The notes below the pieces were generated by a model. It was not told the DNA's origin. It ran no database searches and saw only the letters and a program-made list of their open reading frames with translations. From Novosphingobium sp. CECT 9465 (GTDB taxonomy: Bacteria > Pseudomonadota > Alphaproteobacteria > Sphingomonadales > Sphingomonadaceae), in contig NZ_CAKLBX010000001.1 of NCBI RefSeq assembly GCF_920987055.1, positions 1,412,501 to 1,476,500 on the forward strand: DNA of 64,000 bases. The letters are read 5' to 3'. Position numbers and translations under genes: made by a program. Shown here one piece after another: positions 37,501 through 43,276 of this stretch (position 1 is its first letter; the number at the start of each line of letters is the position of its first letter).

Positions 37501-37795
37501 AGTAGCGCCTCTCATCGGTAAAACGCACCGCCAGTTCCCGGGGGCTTAGCTCGGACTGCCCCAGCGCCAGCTCGATGATCTGATCATGGATGTCAGGCGG
37601 GATCCGGTTCCACACCCGGCTCGGTGTCGATGGCCGATCCTCCAGCGCCTCCGGGCCGCCTTCGAGGAACCGGTCGTACCAGCGGTAGAAGGTCCGACGG
37701 GCAATGCCGAGCTCGTCCAACGTGTGCTTGGCTGGTAGGTGCGATTGCTCGACGATCCGGATGATCTCGAGCTTCTCCGATGCTGGATACCTCAT
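34575..37795 (-). CDS. IS3 transposase orfB, interrupted by group II intron
   Basis: Integrase-type DDE transposase. Exon 1 (37795 down to 37357) has the HTH_21 region and the first catalytic Asp in WQTDFTY. Exon 2 (35116 down to 34575) has LSDNGPSYIA (second Asp) and KIERWHQTLK (Glu). Joining TAC-T to TC-AAG removes the intron and gives TDFTYFKIIGWGWMY in frame, so splicing restores the enzyme. ATG 37795 overlaps the orfA stop. A run of seven A residues (minus strand, 37830-37824) could also give an OrfAB frameshift fusion. Confidence 0.88.
35117..35185 (-). ncRNA. Group II intron domains V and VI
   Basis: Domain V is the catalytic hairpin (GAGCCGTATGCGC, loop, GTGCACGTACGGTTC on the minus strand). 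Domain VI pairs GGAAGCGC with GCGCTTCC and GGAG with CTCC, leaving the branch A at 35123 unpaired. Together they fix the intron's 3' boundary. Confidence 0.9.
35191..36720 (-). CDS. ltrA: Group II intron reverse transcriptase/maturase
   Basis: 509 residues. The RT fingers-palm carries the classic blocks: PKANGKKRPLGIPTLKDRIVQ, YGFRPERSVHHAV, EGDLASYFDTV, EGVPQGGVLSPLLSNI, and the active-site RYADDFV. The maturase X domain follows (GWAAFYRFTDFTARTF...). I see no HNH endonuclease Cys/His cluster at the C-terminus, so this looks like an En-minus intron protein. It would promote splicing and retrohoming of the host intron. Confidence 0.95.
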   Translation of the reverse strand: MIISEMQHKLATWAESDQNRKFDRLLRLIADRAWLAEAARIVLASSGANTPGIDGMDKRRMQAVLAEQLASLRTDLLTGSYHPQPVRRIYIPKANGKKRPLGIPTLKDRIVQRAMLMAMEPIWESDFHRLSYGFRPERSVHHAVRTVKIQLQDSGAGARGRWIIEGDLASYFDTVHHRLLLRCVRRRIRDDRFVDLLWRFLKAGHVDRGLFVASSEGVPQGGVLSPLLSNIMLHEFDAWLEAKYLSDKARKDRWAWNFGIQQGRPITVRENRQWKPAVAYCRYADDFVVIVKGTKAHAEAIREECRAFLEDDLKLTLNMDKSHITHVDDGFVFLGHRIIRRRGSSGRMSVVSTIPKEKAKTFARRLVEALSGNHEVAAVDMIDGLNRQLAGWAAFYRFTDFTARTFRRIDTVVFWKMAHWLAQKYRSRIKPLMRKWYRMPETGQSKTWLVYGRSNQGNAVGKALRRLVTSQKMQFRWRNPERNPYIYRDELRNTVTSRYRDVAMALDQG

Positions 37796-38178
37796 TCGTC
37801 GTCGCCCCCATCCGCGATCATACTTTTTTTGAGCAGACGGTTTTCGAGCGTCAGGTCGGCAACGCATTCCTTCAGGGCACGGGCTTCGCGGCGCAGGTCC
37901 TGCACCTCGCCGGTGGTTGCGGCACGGGCAGTGTCGCCAGCCAGGCGACGCTTGCCCGCTTCCATGAACTCCTTCGACCAGGTGTAATACAGGCTTTGGG
38001 CGATGCCTTCCTTGCGGCACAGCTCGGCAATGCTGTCCTCGCCGCGCAGGCCATCCAGCACGATCCTGATCTTGTCTTCGGCCGAGAAGTGCCGACGGGT
38101 CTGCCGCCGGATGTCCTTCACCACCCGCTCGGCAGGGGCCTTCATCGGCGATTTTTTTAAGGAGTGTTGGGGCTTCAT
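37792..38178 (-). CDS. IS3 transposase orfA
   Basis: 128 residues from ATG 38178. HTH (FSAEDKIRIVLDGLRGEDSIAELCRKEGI) is followed by a leucine-zipper-like helix (DLRREARALKECVADLTLENRLLKKS), the usual IS3 OrfA. Its start codon is inside the right... end hairpin at 38157-38221, so incoming transcripts would hide the ribosome site. A7 near its end is a likely -1 slip site for OrfAB. Confidence 0.9.
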   Translation of the reverse strand: MKPQHSLKKSPMKAPAERVVKDIRRQTRRHFSAEDKIRIVLDGLRGEDSIAELCRKEGIAQSLYYTWSKEFMEAGKRRLAGDTARAATTGEVQDLRREARALKECVADLTLENRLLKKSMIADGGDDE

Positions 38179-38221
38179 CTTCGTTCCTTCGTCACTACGA
38201 CGAAGCCCCAACACTCCTTAA
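38157..38221. repeat. 20-bp inverted repeat at the IS orfA start
   Basis: TTAAGGAGTGTTGGGGCTTC (38157-38176) is perfectly repeated inverted at 38202-38221 with a 25-nt loop. It is just inside the IS right end and covers the orfA start codon region. Transcripts entering from outside would fold and block translation, a known way for insertion sequences to avoid activation by flanking promoters. Confidence 0.8.
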
Positions 38222-38263
38222 ATCACAACCTCAAATCTGTGCCATTGGTGCTGACGGGGAACA

Positions 38264-39025
38264 GTTTACTCGTACGGGTGGCAAGACTTCGTTGAACTCG
38301 TAAAGCACCGACGCCGCTACTTTTTTGCAGGCAGGCCGGCGGGAGCGAATGAGGAGGATATTTCGCCCGAAGAACTCTTGGAATTCATCTCCGCTCGCTG
38401 CAGGAAGGAGAGGATGATCCGGAAGTTGCCGCAGGGGACGGAGTTCTACCGTTGCCGCGAGAAGAAACCCGGCGAAAATTTCGCCGAGCCGCGTGAGCTT
38501 GGGCCGGCGCCTCGTCAGTTCGCGGCGCAAAACCGGATGAGCCCGGCTGGAATTCCCATGTTTTATGGGGCCGAAGAGCAAAAGACTGCTCGTGCGGAGA
38601 CCCTTAAGAAGCCATCAGCACGCCATGCTATGGGGCGCTTCGCTCTGACACGAGCAGCCAAAGTGTTGGACATCACTTCTTCGCCCACTGTTAGCATATT
38701 CGATAGCAGGCGCGCACATCTGTACGATTGGGCCTTGTTCATGCACCAGTTCCTAAACGATTTTCGGAAAAGGATTGAGAAGGACGAGCGCGTCCACATC
38801 GATTATGTCCCGACTCAGATCGTAACGGAGTATTTCCGGGCATATATGAAAGATCGGAAGGGGAGCCCGATCGGTGGCATTCTTTATCGTAGCGCCAGCA
38901 ATACCCAAGGTAAGTGTATCGTCCTGTTCGCAGAAGATGCCGATGTCGACCCTACGATGCGCAGTGAAGTCAACCCAGATAGCAGGTTTCTTTTGCAGAT
39001 GCTGTCTGTGGAGCAGTATGACTGA
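38264..39025 (+). pseudogene. RES-domain (HEPN/RES-type) toxin gene, 5' end removed
   Basis: Open in frame from the very first base after the IS. It reads VYSYGWQDFVELVKHRRRYFF..., then the RES-like core TEFYRCREKK...PAPRQFAAQNRMSPAGIPMFYGAEEQKTARAET, and ends YVPTQIVTEYFR...GILYRSAS. RES toxins degrade NAD+, with the Arg/Tyr of FYR and the A.E helix conserved. The N-terminal HEPN/RES part has been lost with its start codon, so the gene is dead unless translation begins at an internal ATG (38378), which lies just before the RES core. Confidence 0.75.
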
Positions 39026-39459
39026 ATCAAGGGCCGTTGAAGCTGTCGTCAGACGCTTGCGTGTTCGGGAGGACCTGTCTTTGCTGCCGTCTTCGAAGAC
39101 GGGCTTGGCCTGAATTCGAGAGAAACGCGTAACAGATTACGCGGCCGGTAGGGGAGGGGCATCAGTTACCCCGGGTTTCGTCATCAAACTTGGAGACTTC
39201 GGACGATGCGTGCGCGGCGGCGGCGCGATCGTCATGGGTAACGTCTCGGAAGGTGATGATCTCGCGATCGCGGTTCTGGAGACGCCGATATCCAGCGTGC
39301 GATATATGGACCAGGCTGACATGGTCATGCTGCGTGACGGCGAGCGGTGCTTCGAGTATTTGGCGGCTGAATCGGCCGAACGACTTCGAGACCTCAACGG
39401 TACTGATAGAATGGGTCATCGCGACTCTATTGTCCAGAAAGTGCAGATTTTCCGGAGAA
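39026..39459. other. Stretch after the RES fragment, no clear gene
   Basis: A 31-codon frame at 39018-39113 overlaps the RES stop (ATGA) but ends quickly. A rightward frame open from 39114 to 39491 reads plausibly (LGDFGRCVRGGGAIVMGNVSEGDD...) but has only GTG 39210 as start and runs into the opposite gene, so it may be a decayed remnant. A palindrome GCGTAA-n4-TTACGC at 39127-39142 resembles the one before the integrase. Confidence 0.4.
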
Positions 39460-39990
39460 TTACAAGGATGGGCTGCTGCCCGGATCAATGACCCACAACG
39501 ATAGGTCGCCCTTGCTGCCCTGCCAGTCTGTCCCGACCCTTCTAAAGCCCGACCGTGCAAGGTTGTTACGCATGGTGTTGCTATCGGTCGTGGCGAAAGC
39601 AGGTTCATTGATCGCCCCAGCAATCGCCTCGACGAGATCGCCGGAGAGCATCTGGCCGCGTCGAGCGCTATGGACGACGACATATCCAAGCTCGGGCGCT
39701 CCTTCGAAGCCGACGAGCGATGCACCCGCGTTCGTGAACCGACCTTTGCGATAATGCGGCAGTGGGGTCTTGAGAGCACCGACGCCGACGATGCGCCCCC
39801 CTTCCTCTTCGCGCAGCAAGGCCAACATTTTTGTCTGACGGAGTCTCGGGAGGATGGCCTCGACGCTGGCCTGGATGGCACCGCCTGCTTTGACGAGCTC
39901 GGCAATTTCGTGCTGGTCGGCAAGGCTCAGATCAACAACACTGCCTATCCAGCGCACCAGCCCGCTCTTCACTTCAGGAACGCTGCCCAT
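39460..39990 (-). CDS. GNAT-like acetyltransferase, second gene of PLD unit
   Basis: 176 residues from ATG 39990. It has the GNAT beta-strand pattern with VVGVGALKTP, PELGYVVVHSARRGQMLSGDLVEAIAG (acetyl-CoA loop position, somewhat degenerate) and RNNLARSGFRRVG near the C-terminus. Its start overlaps the PLD gene stop by one base (TGATG), so the two are co-translated. Possible partner, modifier or immunity factor of the nuclease; unknown. Confidence 0.7.
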   Translation of the reverse strand: MGSVPEVKSGLVRWIGSVVDLSLADQHEIAELVKAGGAIQASVEAILPRLRQTKMLALLREEEGGRIVGVGALKTPLPHYRKGRFTNAGASLVGFEGAPELGYVVVHSARRGQMLSGDLVEAIAGAINEPAFATTDSNTMRNNLARSGFRRVGTDWQGSKGDLSLWVIDPGSSPSL

Positions 39991-41201
39991 CAGTTGGTCG
40001 GTCGGTAATAGATGGCGTCGAGCATGGCGACGCGCGCGTCCCAGAGCTCGGTGTCGCGCCCGGCAGCCCGATCGACCGTGTACCAAGGCGCCTGCCTGAT
40101 GGGCTCTATGACGCGGCGCCAATAGTTTTCGAGTTTGATCGTCGTCGGCGCGAAAGAGAGTGCATTCGCGAGGCCTGGAGTGTTGCCACCGTTGACGCAG
40201 ACGAAGACATCCGGCCGCTTCATGGCAAGCAACCGGGTGGCCGGTGCCAGCCGCGCCACGCGCGATGATTTCGAGAAGGCGGCCGTGAACGCAGCGACAA
40301 AAGCGTTGAACTGGGCCTCGGTCACTTCATCGCGGGGCGGGATGACATCGAGCGCTGCGGCAAGTGCGCTGTCCTCCAGACCGATCAATTCGGCAAATGT
40401 GCCGGCACCGCCCATTGAGCCGAACCAGCCCCAGTTGAGATTGGCCAGCCCCTCGGTCTCGGCCTCATGCTTGCCGAGCACGCCGGCGATGCCCTTGGCC
40501 TCGGCAGCCGTGACCTCTGCAAAGGAGGAGGTGCGCGAGAAGATATGTTGAATGGCCCGCACGAGCTTCATGCGCTCCATAAAGTCATGATACTCGTCGC
40601 GACGGGCACGCTTCACGAATTCAGGCCATTCCATCGTCGCGAGCGGCGCGTTGACCCGCGCCCACTCTTTGCGACTGTCCGGCAGGATCGGGCTCTTTGG
40701 CCTCGGCTTACCTGCAGCCGCTTTTGCCTGGCGCTTGTAGCTCTCGGCCAGTTCTCGCGTGATGGTCAGGCGGAGCGGTGCGTAGGTTTTGATCTGGCTG
40801 CGGACTTGCACGAAGAAAGGATTGTCGGTCGCTCCCTTCGCATGGACGCCGGCCTCGAAGTTAGCACCCAGGCCGCCCTTGGTGAAGTTGGCACTGCCGA
40901 CGATCGCCTCAGCTTCACTCCCCGTCTCAAAGTAGAAAATCTTGGGATGAAAGCAGCCCGGACGGCTCTTCGCGACATAGGCATTGGGAACACCAACTAG
41001 GCGATCGACAAGCGCGGTCTCGGTTGCAGAGAAGTCCACACCTAGGAGAAGGGACTCGAACTTCTCGGAATGGGCAAGGAGCGTGTCTGCGACATCGGTG
41101 ATGCCACCCCAAGCCACCGCAATCGAGATACTGTCATGCTTTTGGATGAGCGCTGAAAGTATGCGCGCCGTCGAGGCCGCGTTCACCAGGGATATTCGCA
41201 T
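39990..41201 (-). CDS. Phospholipase D-superfamily nuclease-like protein
   Basis: 403 residues. Residues 1-150 form a PLD half-site domain: CFHPKIFYF supplies H-x-K and GSANFTKGGLGANFEAGV supplies the S-x-N-F and following Glu, as in single-domain PLD nucleases that dimerise. The other 250 residues are a helical domain with an FVCVNGGNTPGLANAL segment resembling the C-terminal part of restriction-associated PLD proteins. Likely a DNA-targeting defence nuclease paired with the GNAT gene. Confidence 0.8.
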   Translation of the reverse strand: MRISLVNAASTARILSALIQKHDSISIAVAWGGITDVADTLLAHSEKFESLLLGVDFSATETALVDRLVGVPNAYVAKSRPGCFHPKIFYFETGSEAEAIVGSANFTKGGLGANFEAGVHAKGATDNPFFVQVRSQIKTYAPLRLTITRELAESYKRQAKAAAGKPRPKSPILPDSRKEWARVNAPLATMEWPEFVKRARRDEYHDFMERMKLVRAIQHIFSRTSSFAEVTAAEAKGIAGVLGKHEAETEGLANLNWGWFGSMGGAGTFAELIGLEDSALAAALDVIPPRDEVTEAQFNAFVAAFTAAFSKSSRVARLAPATRLLAMKRPDVFVCVNGGNTPGLANALSFAPTTIKLENYWRRVIEPIRQAPWYTVDRAAGRDTELWDARVAMLDAIYYRPTN

Positions 41202-41507
41202 GCCTTACCTGTTGCATCGTTTTTACCTGAGCATTGACTTAGCGGCGTCCCCGCGGCGCGCATAGGGTTTCGCAACATCGCGAGCGACAATGCCTTTGGA
41301 CAACGAAAATGGGCCGGCGTCTTGAGGGAGGCGAGCAGGCCCTCTTGGGGAAGGCCTTCCCCTGAGCCCGTGCCGCTATGCGTCCCGGGCTACCCCTTCA
41401 GCGGGGTTCCACCCCGCAACGCCCCAAGTGCGAGAGGCCAGCTTCGTGCAGCCGTGACGGGATGAAGGGAGAGAGAGTGACTCCCGCCCGTCGCGAAAGG
41501 ACGCGCG
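41202..41507 (+). other. Non-coding leader region before ardC
   Basis: 306 nt without a gene. It contains a hairpin GCGGGGT/ACCCCGC at 41401-41417 and, just before ardC, copy 1 of the conserved leader fold at 41453-41495. A promoter for the rightward backbone operon should also be here, but no clear -10/-35 pair stands out. Confidence 0.5.
41453..41495 (+). ncRNA. Conserved leader fold, copy 1 (ardC)
   Basis: Outer stem CGTGACGGG (41453-41461) with CCCGTCGCG (41487-41495), and an inner hairpin GGGA/TCCC (41467-41470/41482-41485) with a GAGAGAG loop, ending 12 nt before the ardC ATG. Preceded by AGTGCGAGAGG...GCTTC, also shared with copies 2 and 3. Confidence 0.65.
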
Positions 41508-42437
41508 ATGGACAATCGAACTGCACGGCAAGGCTCACGCGAGCGCCGCAATATCTATGCCGAAATCACCGAAGGAATACTGTCCGAACTGGAGGCAGGA
41601 CGCGTTCCGTGGGTCCGGCCCTGGGCGAACAGTTCTGCTCCGGTGGGGATGCCGTTCAACGCCGTCAGCGGTCGGCGGTACAGCGGGATCAATGTCCTGA
41701 GCCTCTGGAGCGCCATTGCCGAGCGCGGCTTTGCCGGACACGGCTTCGTGACTTTCCGCCAGGCCAGGGAGCTTGGAGGAAGCGTTCGTCGCGGCGAATG
41801 CGGGACTGACATTGTCTACACCCGGAAAATCGCAACCCGGGACGAGAGACTGAGCGCCGTTCACGAAGGCCGCGAGGCCCGGCCTGCAATCCCCTTTCTG
41901 CGCCATTTTACTGTCTTTTCTACTGAGCAATGCGAGGGGTTGCCCCCGCATGTGGCGGTCCCGCCACGTCCGGTTGATCCCGAGCTCATCCTTCCGGCCG
42001 CCGATGCCTTAATTCGGGCAACCAAGGCTGATTTTCGTATCGGCGGTACGAGCGCCTTCTACAGCCCGCTGCACGACTATGTTCAGGTCCCCAGACCCGA
42101 GGCATTCTTCGAGCCGGTCAACTGGCACCGGACCGCCTTTCACGAACTGGCCCATTGGAGCGGTCACTCCTCTCGCCTTGCGCGGGATCAGTCCGGCTCC
42201 TTCGGGTCGCCCGAATATGGCCGGGAGGAGCTGGTCGCGGAGATGGCAGGAGCCTTCGTCTGCGCAGCGCTCGGCATTCGGCCAACGGTTCGCCACAGTG
42301 ATTATATCGGCTCCTGGCTCGCGATCCTTCGGCAGGACAATCGTGCAATTCTGCGGACCGCCAGCGCTGCTTCGCGTGCCGCCGATCATATGCTTGCCTT
42401 CCAGAGCGGGGATGCTGCGACCGGAGAAATCTCGTGA
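41508..42437 (+). CDS. ardC: ArdC-type antirestriction protein
   Basis: 309 residues. The N-terminal ssDNA-binding domain (IYAEITEGILSELEAGRVPW...PWA, with RRYSGINVLSLW) and the C-terminal zincin-like domain with HELAH near residue 211 and EELVAEMAGAFVC are the ArdC architecture of broad-host plasmids. It shields incoming element DNA from host restriction during conjugation. First gene of the backbone operon. Confidence 0.93.
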   Translation: MDNRTARQGSRERRNIYAEITEGILSELEAGRVPWVRPWANSSAPVGMPFNAVSGRRYSGINVLSLWSAIAERGFAGHGFVTFRQARELGGSVRRGECGTDIVYTRKIATRDERLSAVHEGREARPAIPFLRHFTVFSTEQCEGLPPHVAVPPRPVDPELILPAADALIRATKADFRIGGTSAFYSPLHDYVQVPRPEAFFEPVNWHRTAFHELAHWSGHSSRLARDQSGSFGSPEYGREELVAEMAGAFVCAALGIRPTVRHSDYIGSWLAILRQDNRAILRTASAASRAADHMLAFQSGDAATGEIS

Positions 42438-42903
42438 GCCGCGGCAGCCGTCATGAGTCCGAGGCAGCAGGCTGCAACAGTTGTCGCTTCTGTCGTCGTT
42501 GGCAAAAGCCGGCGCATGAGGCTGTTGCCGCATCTGAGGCATGGTGCACAACAGGTCGGGGACGGCCAGTCCGTCGACCGCTCGGGCGTTGCGATCATGT
42601 GTTGCTCAGGCCAGGCGCGATTGCTTGCTTCGCGGCGACAGCGCCAGACTTTCTCTGCCTCAACTTCGTTGCCCTGCCGCGCCTGACGGTTGAGCCATCT
42701 GCAGAAAGCTTCGTGATCGTCTCCCAAGGCTGCGACCGGCCGGATGCGGGGCGGGAGCACGAGAGCCCGGGCTGCAATTCCGACCCCGGTGGCGGTTAGC
42801 GGCAGTCGGTGTCTGATGGAAAGAGTGAGAGGGAGGCGGGGGGCTTCCGCGACAGGCGCAGGCCCGGGAGAGAGGCTTCCGGCGGTCTGTCGGGAGTATC
42901 ACC
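42438..42903. other. Stretch between ardC and small membrane gene
   Basis: 466 nt. A rightward frame (42434-42799, GTG overlapping the ardC stop) and a leftward frame (42386-42760) are both open, with partly protein-like sequence, but neither has a recognised family and they exclude each other. The last 55 nt hold leader-fold copy 2. I do not call a gene here. Confidence 0.4.
42850..42892 (+). ncRNA. Conserved leader fold, copy 2
   Basis: Outer stem CGACAG (42850-42855) with CTGTCG (42887-42892), and inner hairpin CCGGGA/TTCCGG (42864-42869/42877-42882) with a GAGAGGC loop. Compared with copies 1 and 3 (GACGGG/CCCGTC) both strands of the outer stem changed together. It is followed by GGAGTATCACC and the ATG at 42904. 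Confidence 0.65.
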
Positions 42904-43119
42904 ATGATTTCGCGACTTGCTGTCCAAACGCACATCCGCCGCGTGCGCGACTGGATCCACGCGGCGTTCGTTGCGGCTGAGCCCGAAGCGCTGCGGGTCC
43001 TCGACGCGCAATTACGGCACCGTGAGCGTCGCTGGCCGCAGGGACAGGGCTTCGTGGCCGCGCTCTGCGCATCGCTTGTGCTTTGGCTGGGCATTTTTCT
43101 GGTCTGGCAGGCGGCGTGA
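42904..43119 (+). CDS. Small single-helix membrane protein
   Basis: 71 residues: an amphipathic basic N-terminal half (THIRRVRDWIHAAFVAAEPEALRVLD) and one C-terminal membrane helix (FVAALCASLVLWLGIFLVW). No family recognised. It is set between two copies of the conserved leader, which supports that it is a real gene. It may tether another backbone protein to the membrane. Confidence 0.65.
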   Translation: MISRLAVQTHIRRVRDWIHAAFVAAEPEALRVLDAQLRHRERRWPQGQGFVAALCASLVLWLGIFLVWQAA

Positions 43120-43151
43120 CGGCGCGGGCTGGTTTGGGGGGAATGGGGCGA

Positions 43152-43193
43152 CGCCCGGTGATCCGACATCGCGGCGTGCCGGATCACCGGGCG
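43152..43193 (+). repeat. 13-bp hairpin before the parB-like gene
   Basis: CGCCCGGTGATCC (43152-43164) pairs perfectly with GGATCACCGGGCG (43181-43193), with a 16-nt loop. It lies between the small membrane gene and leader-fold copy 3. No U tract follows, so it is an attenuator or processing site rather than a plain terminator. Confidence 0.6.
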
Positions 43194-43218
43194 CAGAGTG
43201 AGAGGAGTGCCGGGGCTT

Positions 43219-43265
43219 CGTGACGGGCAAAGGGCCGAGAGAGGGTCTTTCGGCTGCCCGTCGCG
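43219..43265 (+). ncRNA. Conserved leader fold, copy 3 (parB-like gene)
   Basis: Outer stem CGTGACGGGC (43219-43228) with GCCCGTCGCG (43256-43265), and inner hairpin GCCGA/TCGGC (43234-43238/43250-43254) with a GAGAGGG loop. Ends 11 nt before ATG 43277. Upstream AGTGAGAGGAGTGCCGGGGC matches the other two copies. Confidence 0.7.
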
Positions 43266-43276
43266 GAGTATAGATC

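Larger units (their letters stand above)
34501..38263 (-). mobile_element. IS3-family insertion sequence carrying a group II intron
   Basis: About 3.76 kb between imperfect terminal inverted repeats: the left end TGTCCGTCGTCAGAAC (34501 onward) and the right end, read inward on the minus strand, TGTTCCCCGTCAGCACC (38263 downward). About 20 of the first 29 positions agree, and both ends start TGT. It encodes orfA and orfB transposase on the minus strand, with orfB split by the intron at 35117-37356. There is no target-site duplication (flanks GGT and GTT), and the two flanking genes are halves of different genes, so a deletion occurred next to the insertion. Confidence 0.85.

Noticed and set aside
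34498..38266. Target-site duplication of the IS
   Set aside because: Left flank GGT and right flank GTT do not match, and the flanks belong to different genes; a deletion explains this better.
39210..39491. 93-codon rightward gene
   Set aside because: Plausible composition, but GTG start without ribosome site, overlap with the GNAT gene end, and no family; kept only as a possible remnant.
42386..42799. Two opposed frames after ardC
   Set aside because: Mutually exclusive, neither recognised, and codon character weak.
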